Shown: in pieces, positions 9,533-20,021 of the stretch
Position numbering within the stretch: the first letter of the stretch is position 1
Layout: each line of letters begins with the position of its first letter
DNA from: Collimonas fungivorans Ter331
Lineage (GTDB): Bacteria; Pseudomonadota; Gammaproteobacteria; Burkholderiales; Burkholderiaceae_D
Length of the DNA: 64,000 nucleotides
Assembly: GCF_000221045.1 (NCBI RefSeq)
Contig: NC_015856.1
Coordinates: forward strand, 1,335,317 to 1,399,316
Direction of reading: 5' to 3'
Notes under the pieces: generated by a model
Databases searched by the model: none
What the model was told of the DNA's origin: nothing
Seen by the model: the letters and a program-made list of their open reading frames with translations, nothing else
Made by a program: the position numbers and the translations under genes

Positions 9533-10038
9533 TAAGCGCCCATGAAGTCGCGCTTGCCGACTTCCACGCCGTTATGGCGCAGGATGTCATAAGCGGTGGT
9601 CACGTGGAAGAAAAACTGCGGCAGGCCGTAACCCAGCAGGTAAGTCTGGCCGGTCAGCTTCTTTTCTTTCGGCGTGCCGGGACGCAGGACGATTTCCAGC
9701 GTTTCGCTGCCGTCGATCTGCGCTGCGCTCAGGCCGTCGATGAATGCCAGCGTCTTCTGGATGCGGGCATGCAGGTCGGCGAAAGTCAGTTCGCTGTCTT
9801 CATAAGAAGGTACTTCGGCGCCGGCCAGGCGGGCCGGCACGCTCTTGGCGAAATCGGCAGCGATCTGCACCTGGCGCAGCAGCGGGAACATGTCCGGGAA
9901 CAGGCGTGCCTGCAGGAAAGCATTGGGATCGATTTTCTTTTCGGTCGCGTGTGCTTCGGCCTTTGCCAATACGTCGTTGAGCGCGCTCAGCATCTGCTTG
10001 AAGACGGGAATCGAGGCGCTGTACATGGAGATGGTCAT
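9529..10038 (-). CDS. DUF1993 family protein
   Basis: A 169-aa predominantly helical protein matching the DUF1993 family by its N-terminus (MYSASIPVFKQMLSALNDVL), the ARLFPDMFPLLRQVQIAADF motif and the C-terminal LPQFFFHVTTAYDILRHNGVEVGK. The family is related to DinB-like four-helix proteins and has no established function. No signal peptide or membrane span is seen, so it is likely cytoplasmic. Its stop overlaps the end of the converging amidase gene by 4 bases. It appears to be a single-gene unit. Confidence 0.85.
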   Translation of the reverse strand: MTISMYSASIPVFKQMLSALNDVLAKAEAHATEKKIDPNAFLQARLFPDMFPLLRQVQIAADFAKSVPARLAGAEVPSYEDSELTFADLHARIQKTLAFIDGLSAAQIDGSETLEIVLRPGTPKEKKLTGQTYLLGYGLPQFFFHVTTAYDILRHNGVEVGKRDFMGAY

Positions 10039-10131
10039 AGGTGTTCCTTGGTTGGTTATAGCTTGGTGTCTGGGAAAGGTGGCGTGATTATAGTGCTTGC
10101 ATGCGGAGTTCGCTGCAACTGCCCCATATCC

Positions 10132-10623
10132 TTAAAGTCCTAGCAATTTTTTCTTGGTGCTGATCCATTCCGAACGCGAAATCAGCCCCTGCTTGTACTG
10201 CTCCGCCAGCCGGTCCAGCTGCTCGAAATCCACTGGCGCGCGGGTAAGCACCTGGGAAGCCGCGATTTTTTTCTCGATCGCGGTTTTCAGGTTGGCGAAT
10301 TTAGTGAATTGCCTGGGGTTGAACAGCACCGTATTTTCGTCGCTGGCCGCGCGGACCAGGGTATCGTCGCTTTGTTTGCCGTGGCTCAGGTAAAAGCGGA
10401 TATAGCCGTTGGTCAGCAGGCCCGGCAACTGGATGCGGACCGCGCTCAGGGCCGCGACCGGGATGTCTTTTTCACTGTTGCGGGATTGCGTCAGGCGCGC
10501 CATGGCGCCGGCGCGTTTTATCTGGACGCGGTCGCTGAGCAAGATTACCTGGCCGTTGATGCCGCGCACCTGCATCTCTACCTGTATGACGGCTTGGTTT
10601 GCGTCTGCTGCTTTCTGGTTCAC
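10132..10623 (-). CDS. PH-like/SHOCT domain protein of unknown function
   Basis: A 163-aa soluble protein. Residues about 15-110 are beta-rich with the pattern of a bacterial PH-like domain (VQIKRAGAMARL, then GYIRFYLSHGK and FNPRQFTKFANLKTAIEKKI). The C-terminus (FEQLDRLAEQYKQGLISRSEWISTKKKLLGL region) is a SHOCT short helical domain, typically found at protein ends as an oligomerisation module. It is neither exported nor membrane-bound. Domain recognition is by eye and no function can be assigned. It is downstream of glnS on the same strand but separated by 147 bases with a possible terminator. Confidence 0.75.
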   Translation of the reverse strand: MNQKAADANQAVIQVEMQVRGINGQVILLSDRVQIKRAGAMARLTQSRNSEKDIPVAALSAVRIQLPGLLTNGYIRFYLSHGKQSDDTLVRAASDENTVLFNPRQFTKFANLKTAIEKKIAASQVLTRAPVDFEQLDRLAEQYKQGLISRSEWISTKKKLLGL

Positions 10624-10701
10624 GATTGTTTCAAGTTCGTCTCAAACGATGACTATTGTTGTCTATGCATCACATAATGTAACACCACGGCCAGAATGGA
10701 G

Positions 10702-10737
10702 AAAGACGCCGGACCGGATTTACGGTGCGACGTCTTT
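10702..10737 (-). terminator. Possible glnS terminator hairpin
   Basis: AAAGACGCCG (10702-10711) faces CGACGTCTTT (10728-10737) with one mismatched pair, 34 bases beyond the glnS stop. On the minus strand only CTTT follows, so its activity as an intrinsic terminator is uncertain. Confidence 0.35.
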
Positions 10738-10770
10738 GTCTTCAGCTGCCGGCTCTGTTACCCGGATCTA

Positions 10771-12546
<1,776 letters not shown>

Positions 12547-12720
12547 GGAGGATCTATATGTACGCTTTGCGCTTTGCTGAATAAGGATATGAATCATTTT
12601 ACCGTAGCGTGGCGCTTTGCAGGAGCGGCCGGCGGGATTTTGTTGCACTGCGGTCCCGCGGCTGGCAAAGGGGGGCGGACAAACGGCATTTGTTGCCATA
12701 AATGCCATTTAAATCTGCCG

Positions 12721-13515
12721 CTACATCTGCCTGAACAGGTGGGCGAACACGCGGCTGACCGCCAGGCTTTCGTTGCGGCCGCGCAGCTTCAGCGACAGTT
12801 TTCCGCTTTCGTCGCGGGTCGCCAGCTGAATGTATTGGTGATTGACAATGGTGCCGCGGTGTACCTGCCAGAATTGCCGGCTGTCGAGCTGCGGCAGCAA
12901 GTCCTTGAGGCTGGTGCGTATCAGCGATTCGTGCTCGGCGGTGACGACATTGATGTATTTGTCGGTGGCTTCGAAATAGATGACGTCGCCAATCGGGATC
13001 ATGCGGATCTGATTGCCGACCGCGGCGCGGATCACGGTCAGCGGCTCGGAGCTGGGCTTGGGCTGCATGCTGCGCAACTGGCCGATCAAATTGTCTAGCG
13101 CGCCATTGCCGTCGCCATTCTGCTGCAGGCGCTGTTGCAGGCGGGCGATGGTCTTGCCTAGGCGGGCGTCGCTGATCGGCTTCAGCACGTAATCGGCGGC
13201 GGCATGTTCGAAGGCGCTGACCGCATATTCGTCGTAGGCGGTGACAAACACGATCAGCGGAAAGGCTTCGTTCTCCGGCCATTCCTCGGCCAGTTCCTGG
13301 GCTGCTTCGAGCCCGGTCTTGCCAGGCATCTTGATATCCAGGAACAGGATGTCGGGACGCTGCCTCAGGGTCTGTTCGACTACCGCCTGGCCATTGTCGA
13401 CGCTGGCGATGATCTGCAGCTCCGGCCACAGGCGCTGCAGGGCTTGTTGCAGCGCGGCCGCCAGGATCGGTTCGTCTTCGGCTATCAGGGCACGCAAATT
13501 GGATGAGTTGGTCAT
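12721..13515 (-). CDS. LytTR-type response regulator (LytR/AlgR family)
   Basis: A 264-aa cytoplasmic response regulator. Residues 8-125 form a receiver domain (AEDEP acidic pocket, DILFLDIKMPG with the phospho-acceptor Asp, FVTAYDEYA, VLKPI). After a glutamine-rich linker, residues about 160-262 are a LytTR DNA-binding domain (DVIYFEATDKYINVVT, QFWQVHRGTIVNHQYIQ). It overlaps the upstream kinase gene by 4 bases, so translation is coupled. Its target genes cannot be read from the sequence; LytTR sites are loosely conserved. Confidence 0.92.
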   Translation of the reverse strand: MTNSSNLRALIAEDEPILAAALQQALQRLWPELQIIASVDNGQAVVEQTLRQRPDILFLDIKMPGKTGLEAAQELAEEWPENEAFPLIVFVTAYDEYAVSAFEHAAADYVLKPISDARLGKTIARLQQRLQQNGDGNGALDNLIGQLRSMQPKPSSEPLTVIRAAVGNQIRMIPIGDVIYFEATDKYINVVTAEHESLIRTSLKDLLPQLDSRQFWQVHRGTIVNHQYIQLATRDESGKLSLKLRGRNESLAVSRVFAHLFRQM

Positions 13516-14609
13516 GGCAGGATGGGTAACTGGAGTTGAGCGATAACGCCGTGCGGCAGCTTGGGTTTCAGGGTCAGGCTGGCCTGGGTGCCGTACAGCG
13601 CCTGCAGGCGTTCATGGATATTGCTGAGGCCGATGTGGCTGGCATGGCTGGCCGGCTGCTGCAGCGGCGGCCAGGCCGTCAGTCCGAGGCCGGTGTCGCT
13701 GACGTCGAGCAGCAGCAACTGGCCCTGGCGGCTGGCGACAACCTCGACCCGGCCGCCTTCGATCTTGGGTTCCAGGCCATGCTTGATGGCGTTTTCCACC
13801 AGCGGCTGCAGCAGCATCGGCGCTATCACGGTGTCGCGCAGGGCTGCCGGCAACTGCAGGTCAAAACTGAGACGGTTGCCCATGCGCAGCGACATCAGTT
13901 CGAGGTAGGCCTCCATCAGGGCGAATTCCTGCGCCAGCGTGGTCTGTTCGATGCGCGACGAGGATAGTGAAGCGCGCAGGAAATGGATCAGCTGGTCCAG
14001 CATCTGCTGCGCCCGCGGCGGGTCCAGCGCGATCAGGCTTTGCAGGGTGGCCAGCGTATTGAACAGCATGTGCGGCTCGATCTGCGCCTGCAGCATCTGC
14101 AGCTGTGCCTGCAATGCCTGTTTCTCGATGCCGACCGATCGCGCTTTTTCGGTGGCCGCCTGGTTGCGCAGTTCAGCCAGCGTGCTGAGGTTCCAGAAAA
14201 ACAGCGTGGCGCCGATGCAGACCGACATCGTCAGGATCACCAGACCGAGGCCGCCAATATTCATGTACATGGAGAAATCATCCACGGGCAGGCCAAGCAA
14301 CCAGCTGGCCAGCCGGATGCCGAGGAACAGGGCGAGACCGGAAGCCACCATTGTGAATGCGAGAAAATGCACTTTGTGCAGCGTTGCTTTGCGCTGGAAC
14401 AGATAGCGGCCGGTCTGGATGAACAGCAGCGCCAGCATGCCGATGCATAGCGAAAACACCAGGTTGGTCCAGAAGAGATCGTTGATGCGCATTACATAGG
14501 TGACTATCACGGCGCAGATGACGTCGATGCCGATGTTAACGAGCAGGCTGCGCAGCAGGCGCCGGGCCAGCGGCAGGTCGTTTTGCGGTAATGCGGTGGT
14601 CGGCTTCAT
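13512..14609 (-). CDS. LytS/YehU-type sensor histidine kinase
   Basis: A 365-aa inner-membrane kinase. Four hydrophobic spans occupy about residues 20-150, with no sizeable periplasmic domain, so it probably senses a membrane signal. The His_kinase domain (PF06580 type) contains LQAQIEPHMLFNTLATLQSLI with the phospho-accepting His, followed by the N box LLQPLVENAIKHGLEP and the ATP lid DVSDTGLGL. It partners the LytTR regulator immediately downstream (4-base overlap) and overlaps the small 2TM gene upstream by 4 bases, giving a tightly coupled three-gene operon. Confidence 0.92.
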   Translation of the reverse strand: MKPTTALPQNDLPLARRLLRSLLVNIGIDVICAVIVTYVMRINDLFWTNLVFSLCIGMLALLFIQTGRYLFQRKATLHKVHFLAFTMVASGLALFLGIRLASWLLGLPVDDFSMYMNIGGLGLVILTMSVCIGATLFFWNLSTLAELRNQAATEKARSVGIEKQALQAQLQMLQAQIEPHMLFNTLATLQSLIALDPPRAQQMLDQLIHFLRASLSSSRIEQTTLAQEFALMEAYLELMSLRMGNRLSFDLQLPAALRDTVIAPMLLQPLVENAIKHGLEPKIEGGRVEVVASRQGQLLLLDVSDTGLGLTAWPPLQQPASHASHIGLSNIHERLQALYGTQASLTLKPKLPHGVIAQLQLPILP

Positions 14610-14890
14610 GCGTGAGGGTTGTGGTTATGTTTGTCTAGTTCGCGTTCTATCATGCGCCGCTTCCATTGTGCGCCCGGCGCGTGCAGGAACACCGCCAAGG
14701 CGTGTGATAGTAACCCGATTCCCCAGCCCAGGGCCGGCCAGAATACCCATGCATGGCCGGGATTGTGCAGGTAGTTCAGCAGCGCTAGGCCGCTGTTGAC
14801 GATCAGGTATATCGCCAGGTGCCTGAAAAAGCCGATTTTGCGTTCAACCCGTTCTTGCGCATCCTGGTAACTGAAGGTATGGTCGTTCAT
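14606..14890 (-). CDS. Small 2TM-domain membrane protein, first gene of a lytS/lytTR operon
   Basis: A 94-aa protein with two membrane helices (about residues 23-42 and 50-70) between a charged N-terminus (YQDAQERVERKIGFFRHL) and a basic tail (WKRRMIERELDKHNHNPH). This is the 2TM domain pattern (PF13239), often fused to or encoded beside LytS-type kinases. The ATG at 14890 follows GGGAGAA; the longer frame upstream is rejected for lack of such a site. The 4-base overlap with the kinase gene suggests the protein assists or modulates the sensor. No function is established. Confidence 0.8.
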   Translation of the reverse strand: MNDHTFSYQDAQERVERKIGFFRHLAIYLIVNSGLALLNYLHNPGHAWVFWPALGWGIGLLSHALAVFLHAPGAQWKRRMIERELDKHNHNPHA

Positions 14891-15152
14891 CGTTGTTCTC
14901 CCGTGTAGGTATGCCTGAATTCTGAACGCCAAGACCGGCGGCTGACAGCAAAATGCGACGAAACCTGCCCAGGATGTCGCGAATGGCGTTCGCGGCGCGA
15001 CGGATGAAACCCGGAGCAGGATCGGCAGGGTGGGGTGTGCCAAATAAATCGAATCATTTAAGATGGCAGTTCAGGATCGGCAATACAGCTTCCAGTACCT
15101 TTTATGGTTGCCTGATCGTTATTCGAACGTATTTGCTTGAAAGAGAAGAGTT

Positions 15153-15941
15153 ATGTGGCCTTACCCAAAAGTTGTCGCGCACCGCGGCGGCGGCACGCTG
15201 GCGCCTGAAAACACCCTGGCAGCCATGCGCTGCGGTCTGCAGCATGGTTTCCATGCAGTGGAATTCGATGTCATGCTGGCGCGCGACGGCGTGCCGGTGC
15301 TGATGCACGACGCCGTGTTCGGCCGCACTGTGCGCGGCGTCGGCAAGGTTGCCGATTTCAGCGCGCAGGAACTGACCGCCATGGACGCCGGCAGCTGGCT
15401 GGGGCCGCAATTCGCCGGCGAGCCGGTATGCACCTACCAGCAGGTGCTCGAATTCTGCCGCCGGAACGGCATCTGGATGAATGTCGAAATCAAGCCGGCC
15501 GAAGGCTTTGAGATAGAGACCGGGCGCGTGGTGGCCCAGGTAACAGAGGAATTTTTCGGCGCCGAGGTGGCGGCTCACGCGGCTGGCAGGCGCGGCGCCT
15601 GGGCCGATCCGGCCTTGCCCTTGCTCTCGTCTTTCTCGTTTGCCGCCTTGCGCGCCGCGCAAGTGGCCGCGCCCGACATACCGCGCGGCTTCCTGACCGA
15701 CGTCATTGAGGACGACTGGCAAGAACGGTTGCAGGAACTGGATGCGGTGGCGCTGCACACCAACCACAAATATCTCTCGCCGATGCAGGCGCAGGCAGTT
15801 AGCCAGGCCGGCTACGGTCTGTTCTGCTACACGGTGAATACGCCGACCCGGGCCAGGGAAATCCTGGGCTGGGGCGTGGATGGGTTTTGCACAGACCGGA
15901 TCGACCTGATCGGCGCGGATTTCCCTGGTGCGCCAGGCTGA
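15153..15941 (+). CDS. ugpQ: Cytosolic glycerophosphodiester phosphodiesterase
   Basis: Hydrolyses glycerophosphodiesters such as glycerophosphocholine to glycerol-3-phosphate and an alcohol; 262 aa, a TIM-barrel of the GDPD family. The catalytic first histidine in AHRGGGTLAPENT (about residue 10) and second histidine in VLMHDAVFGRTVRG (about residue 51) are present, with the metal-binding Glu/Asp pair in VEFDVML. There is no signal peptide, so it corresponds to cytosolic UgpQ rather than periplasmic GlpQ. The ATG at 15153 follows AGAGAAGAG. It is a single gene; release of choline could feed the bet pathway, but they are not adjacent. Confidence 0.93.
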   Translation: MWPYPKVVAHRGGGTLAPENTLAAMRCGLQHGFHAVEFDVMLARDGVPVLMHDAVFGRTVRGVGKVADFSAQELTAMDAGSWLGPQFAGEPVCTYQQVLEFCRRNGIWMNVEIKPAEGFEIETGRVVAQVTEEFFGAEVAAHAAGRRGAWADPALPLLSSFSFAALRAAQVAAPDIPRGFLTDVIEDDWQERLQELDAVALHTNHKYLSPMQAQAVSQAGYGLFCYTVNTPTRAREILGWGVDGFCTDRIDLIGADFPGAPG

Positions 15942-16131
15942 AAACCGCTTCGCAGCCGCCGCCCAAAACTGTTGGTAACTTCATGTCAACCAAATCCAGA
16001 AGCTGGCGTTAATAGAGTGCAGAACCGAGTTTCAAGCCATGTGCTCCGTGACCGGGCGAATGGTTGATCGTAGATTTCACTCGTAAAGCACCAAATTTGC
16101 TTGTTTTTAAAATAACTGAAAGGAAGTCAAA

Positions 16132-16341
16132 ATGAAGATCAATAAATTGCTGGCTGCCATCGTTGTCGCTGCTTTCGCCCTGCCAGCCATGGCGCAAACC
16201 GCAGCGGCTCCTGCTGCCCCGGCAGCAGCTCCGGCCGCTGACGCTGCTGCTCCTGCAGCACCTGCAAAAAAAGCAGGCAAGAAACATCACCACAAGAAAA
16301 GCCACAAGATCACAGCTACACCGGTAAACAAAGGCGCTTAA
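16132..16341 (+). CDS. Small exported Ala/Pro-rich protein with Lys/His tail
   Basis: A 69-aa protein with a clear signal peptide (MKINKLLAAIVVAAFALPAMAQ, cleavage after AMA). A low-complexity Ala/Pro stretch (about residues 23-46) and a basic tail (KKAGKKHHHKKSHKI) follow. AAGGAAGTC precedes the ATG, and a strong terminator follows 50 bases after the stop, so this is a real monocistronic gene. The composition resembles acid-shock (Asr-like) or metal-binding small periplasmic proteins, but no homology is claimed. Five histidines lie within the basic tail. Confidence 0.75.
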   Translation: MKINKLLAAIVVAAFALPAMAQTAAAPAAPAAAPAADAAAPAAPAKKAGKKHHHKKSHKITATPVNKGA

Positions 16342-16391
16342 ATAGCGTGCAATACAACTGATATAGGCGCAAATACCGCCTTCCTATCATT

Positions 16392-16427
16392 AAAAGCCCG
16401 CCGGAAGCGATTCTGGCGGGCTTTTTT
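16392..16427 (+). terminator. Intrinsic terminator after the small exported protein gene
   Basis: AAAAGCCCGCC pairs with GGCGGGCTTTT around a 12-base loop and ends in six T, starting 50 bases past the stop codon at 16341. Confidence 0.9.
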
Positions 16428-16464
16428 CATGTGGCTGCGGCAGAATAGCCCGGCAGGTATCACG

Positions 16465-16470
16465 TATAAT
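16465..16470 (+). promoter_or_regulatory. Possible -10 box of the alaS promoter
   Basis: A perfect TATAAT lies between the preceding terminator and the inverted-repeat element. No good -35 is seen 16-18 bases upstream. If used, transcription starts near 16477 and the whole element at 16498-16598 is transcribed in the alaS leader. Confidence 0.35.
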
Positions 16471-16497
16471 CAAAGGTTTGCAAAAGGACATACTTAG

Positions 16498-16598
16498 AGG
16501 ACTTACGCAAAACTGCCCCCAGCGGCGTTACTCCTCCTAGCCGTACGCCGTACTGTCTTCGTCGTCGTGCCTTGCTGGGACAGTTTTGCGTAAGTCCT
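16498..16598. repeat. 101-bp MITE-like inverted-repeat element upstream of alaS
   Basis: The ends AGGACTTACGCAAAACTG and its exact complement form an 18-bp perfect terminal repeat. The pairing continues with one mismatch through CCCAGC, giving a stem of about 25 bp. The interior (16526-16571) carries, on the minus strand, a CGACGACG motif, a small hairpin around GTACGGCGTAC, and AGGAGGAGTAAC. This core recurs in the unrelated-ended element at 32687-32955. No open frame of note lies inside, so it is non-autonomous. No clear target-site duplication is visible. It ends 47 bases before the alaS start codon. Confidence 0.85.
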
Positions 16599-16645
16599 TA
16601 TATTGTGTCCCTTGCCTTTTTCCGTTTCATTTTTTGCCCAAGAAC

Positions 16646-19270
16646 ATGAACTCAGCCGAAATCCGCGAAAAGTTTCTCAAATTCTTTGAATCCAAAGGCC
16701 ACACCATCGTGCGCTCGTCGAGCCTGGTGCCAGGCAACGATCCGACATTGCTGTTTACCAATTCCGGCATGGTGCAGTTCAAGGACGTGTTCCTGGGCAC
16801 CGAAAAGCGCAACTATGTGCGCGCCACCTCGGTGCAGCGCTGCCTGCGCGCCGGCGGCAAGCACAACGATCTGGAAAACGTCGGGTATACCGCACGCCAC
16901 CATACTTTTTTCGAAATGCTGGGCAACTGGTCGTTCGGCGACTATTTCAAGCACGATTCGCTGGTCTGGGCCTGGGAGCTGCTGACCAAGGTATATGGCT
17001 TGCCGGCTGACAAGCTGTGGGCCACGGTATATGAAACCGATGACGAAGCCTTCGATATCTGGCACAAGGTGATCGGCCTGCCGAAGGAGCGCATCGTGCG
17101 CATCGGCGACAACAAGGGCGCGCCGTATGCGTCGGACAATTTCTGGCAGATGGCCGACACTGGCCCTTGCGGTCCTTGTTCGGAAATTTTCTACGACCAC
17201 GGCCCCGACGTCTGGGGCGGTCCTCCGGGCAGCCCGGAGCAGGACGGCGACCGCTACATCGAAATCTGGAACAACGTGTTCATGCAGTTCGACCGCCAGA
17301 TCGACCCGAAGACCGGCGAAGCCACTTTGACCCCGCTGCCGAAGCAGTGCGTCGATACCGGCATGGGCCTGGAGCGCCTGGCCGCGGTATTGCAGCACGT
17401 GCATAGCAACTATGAAATCGACCTGTTCCAGCGCCTGATCAAGGCCGCTGCGCGCGAAACCAATATCACCGACCTGGAAAACAATTCGCTGAAAGTGATC
17501 GCCGATCACATCCGCGCCTGTTCTTTCCTGGTGGTCGACGGCGTGATTCCCGGCAATGAAGGCCGCGGTTACGTATTGCGCCGGATTATCCGCCGCGCCT
17601 TGCGCCACGGCCACAAGCTGGGCCAGACCAAGCCGTTCTTCTACCGCCTGGTCAAGGACCTGGTGCTGGAAATGGGCGCTGCCTACCCGGAACTGCCGGA
17701 AGCCGCGGAGCGCGTTGAACAGGTGCTGAAGCAGGAAGAAGAACGTTTCGGCGAAACGCTGGAACACGGCATGAAGATCCTGGAAGCGGCGCTGGCCAAG
17801 ACACCGAAAAAACTGGATGGCGAAACCGCCTTTACGCTGTACGACACTTTCGGCTTTCCGCTGGACCTGACCGCGGACATTTGCCGCGAACGCGAAGTCG
17901 AACTGGACGAAGTCGGCTTTACCACGGCGATGGAGCGCCAGAAATCGACTGCGCGCGCAGCCGGCAAGTTCAAGATGGCGGCGGCAGTGGAATACAGTGG
18001 CGATAAGACCAGCTTTGTCGGTTACGACAACCTGGTCCATGACGCCAAAGTGCTGGCCCTGTATGTGGACGGCAGCGCAGTACAAAAAATCGCAGCCGGC
18101 CAGGATGCGATCGTGGTGCTGGACACCACGCCGTTCTATGCTGAATCGGGCGGCCAGGTCGGCGATTCCGGCGTGCTGGAAGCGGCAGGCGGCTTGTTCG
18201 AAGTTGCCGATACCCAGAAAATCCAGGCTGATGTTTTCGGCCATCACGGCAGCCTGCGCAGCGGTTCGCTGGCGGTCGGCGACCAGCTCAACGCCAAGGT
18301 CGACACCGCGGTGCGCGCGCGCACCGTGCGCAATCACTCGGCCACCCACCTGATGCACAAGGCGTTGCGTGAAGTATTGGGCGGCCATGTCGCGCAAAAA
18401 GGTTCTTTGGTCGATGCCGACAAGACCCGTTTCGACTTTAGCCACAATGCTCCGGTCAGCGCCGATGAAATCCGCCGCATCGAAGAAATCGTCAACCGCG
18501 AAATCCTGGCCAACGTCGCGACGGAAGCTAGGTTGATGTCGTTCGACGACGCGGTCGGCGCCGGCGCCATGGCCTTGTTCGGTGAAAAATACGGTGACGA
18601 AGTGCGGGTGCTGTCGATCGGCACGTCGCGCGAATTGTGCGGCGGCACCCACGTCAGCCGCACCGGCGACATCGGCCTGTTCAAGATCGTGGCCGAAGGC
18701 GGCGTTGCCGCCGGCATCCGCCGCATCGAAGCGGTGACCGGCGAAGCCGGGCTGGCGCTGGTGCAGAACCTGAGCAACCGCGTCAATGAAGCGGCGGCGG
18801 CATTAAAAGCGCAGCCGGAAGAACTGACCCAGCGCATCGCGCAGGTGCAGGACCACGTCAAGGCGCTGGAGAAAGAGCTGAGCAGCCTGAAATCGAAGCT
18901 GGCGGCGAACCAGGGCGACGAGCTGGTGTCCCAGGCCGTCGACGTTAAGGGCATCAAGGTGCTGGCGGCGACGCTGGAAGGCGCCGATAGCGCGACCTTG
19001 CGCGAAACCATGGACAAGCTGAAGGATAAGCTGAAGACTGCCGCCATCGTCCTGGCTGCGGTGAAGGACGGCAAGGTGAGCCTGATCGCCGGCGTCACCG
19101 CCGATGCTACCGCCAAGGTCAAGGCCGGCGAGCTGGTCAATTTTGTCGCCCTGCAGGTCGGCGGCAAAGGCGGCGGCCGGCCCGACATGGCGCAAGCCGG
19201 CGGCACCGACGCCAGCGGCCTGGCGGCTGCGCTGCAAGGCGTTGCAGCCTGGGTCGGCGAACGCGCATAA
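16646..19270 (+). CDS. alaS: Alanyl-tRNA synthetase
   Basis: Charges tRNA-Ala; class II synthetase of 874 aa, close to the E. coli 876. The N-terminal catalytic core begins [19 protein letters not shown] and includes the conserved [31 protein letters not shown] region (about residues 69-99). The editing domain has its zinc ligands in [11 protein letters not shown] and CGGTHV. The C-Ala domain ends in [15 protein letters not shown]. Homology fixes the start at 16646, although the ribosome-binding site is weak. The frame opens further upstream into the repeat element, which I treat as fortuitous. The element lies in the presumed leader and may affect expression. Confidence 0.97.
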   Translation: MNSAEIREKFLKFFESKGHTIVRSSSLVPGNDPTLLFTNSGMVQFKDVFLGTEKRNYVRATSVQRCLRAGGKHNDLENVGYTARHHTFFEMLGNWSFGDYFKHDSLVWAWELLTKVYGLPADKLWATVYETDDEAFDIWHKVIGLPKERIVRIGDNKGAPYASDNFWQMADTGPCGPCSEIFYDHGPDVWGGPPGSPEQDGDRYIEIWNNVFMQFDRQIDPKTGEATLTPLPKQCVDTGMGLERLAAVLQHVHSNYEIDLFQRLIKAAARETNITDLENNSLKVIADHIRACSFLVVDGVIPGNEGRGYVLRRIIRRALRHGHKLGQTKPFFYRLVKDLVLEMGAAYPELPEAAERVEQVLKQEEERFGETLEHGMKILEAALAKTPKKLDGETAFTLYDTFGFPLDLTADICREREVELDEVGFTTAMERQKSTARAAGKFKMAAAVEYSGDKTSFVGYDNLVHDAKVLALYVDGSAVQKIAAGQDAIVVLDTTPFYAESGGQVGDSGVLEAAGGLFEVADTQKIQADVFGHHGSLRSGSLAVGDQLNAKVDTAVRARTVRNHSATHLMHKALREVLGGHVAQKGSLVDADKTRFDFSHNAPVSADEIRRIEEIVNREILANVATEARLMSFDDAVGAGAMALFGEKYGDEVRVLSIGTSRELCGGTHVSRTGDIGLFKIVAEGGVAAGIRRIEAVTGEAGLALVQNLSNRVNEAAAALKAQPEELTQRIAQVQDHVKALEKELSSLKSKLAANQGDELVSQAVDVKGIKVLAATLEGADSATLRETMDKLKDKLKTAAIVLAAVKDGKVSLIAGVTADATAKVKAGELVNFVALQVGGKGGGRPDMAQAGGTDASGLAAALQGVAAWVGERA

Positions 19271-19297
19271 AGAACCTGGCCGAGATCGTGGCTAGCC

Positions 19298-19354
19298 AAA
19301 GCGGGGAGCATCAAATCGCAGTAGTATCGCGGATTGATGCTCCCCGCTTTTTTT
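19298..19354 (+). terminator. Intrinsic terminator after alaS
   Basis: A 17-bp perfect stem (AAAGCGGGGAGCATCAA with its complement at 19334-19350) has an 18-base loop and is followed by further T residues. It starts 28 bases past the alaS stop. Confidence 0.92.
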
Positions 19355-19377
19355 GTCCTTAACTAAACATTCTTGCC

Positions 19378-19932
19378 ATGAGCGATTTCAAATTCTGCCC
19401 GGTTTGTGCCACTTCCCTGATCCAGCGCAGCGATGAAGGCGAGGGCGGGAAGTCGCGCCTGGCTTGTCCCGAAGGACACTGGACGCACTGGGACAATCCG
19501 TTGCCGGTGCTGGCGGCGATCGTCGAGATCGACGGCAAGGTCCTGCTGGCGCGCAATGCGGCATGGGAAGAGGGCATGTTTGCGCTGATCACCGGCTTCA
19601 TGGAGCGCGATGAAACCCCGGAGCAGGGCATCGCCCGCGAAATCAAGGAAGAAACCAATCTCGACGCCGAGCAGGTCAAGCTGGTCGGCGTGTATGAATT
19701 CATGCGCAAGAACGAGCTGATCATTGCCTACCACGTCAAGGCCTCCGGCCAGATACGGCTGTCGCCGGAACTGCTGGAATACCGCCTGCTGGAACCGGCC
19801 GCATTGCGCCCCTGGCGCGCCGGCACCGGCCACGCTGTTGCCGACTGGATGCGGGCGCAGGGACTGGCGGTCGAATATGTCGACCGGCCCTTGTTGCAGA
19901 AGGCGCAGCCCGAACCTGCCTTGAAAGCGTAA
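19378..19932 (+). CDS. Nudix hydrolase with N-terminal zinc ribbon (NudC-like)
   Basis: A 184-aa cytoplasmic pyrophosphohydrolase. A zinc ribbon is formed by FCPVC (Cys7, Cys10) and CPEGH further on, as in NADH pyrophosphatase NudC. The Nudix box GFMERDETPEQGIAREIKEE (about residues 71-90) keeps the catalytic REXXEE glutamates, with Asn in place of the usual terminal Gly. It is shorter than NudC (about 257 aa) because the N-terminal domain is absent. Many short zinc-ribbon Nudix proteins have unknown substrates, so NADH or RNA-cap activity is only possible. It sits alone between a terminator and the rhomboid gene. Confidence 0.88.
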   Translation: MSDFKFCPVCATSLIQRSDEGEGGKSRLACPEGHWTHWDNPLPVLAAIVEIDGKVLLARNAAWEEGMFALITGFMERDETPEQGIAREIKEETNLDAEQVKLVGVYEFMRKNELIIAYHVKASGQIRLSPELLEYRLLEPAALRPWRAGTGHAVADWMRAQGLAVEYVDRPLLQKAQPEPALKA

Positions 19933-20021
19933 GGGCGCCCGGGCAGCAAAAATAACGCTGCCATGCGGCAATGACTGGGTAAAATTGCATGATTAAAATC
20001 CCCACCTGCTCTTGACCCGCT

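Noticed and set aside
16652..18652. A 666-codon frame antisense to alaS
   Set aside because: Composition and position mark it as a codon-bias shadow; no recognisable domain or start site.
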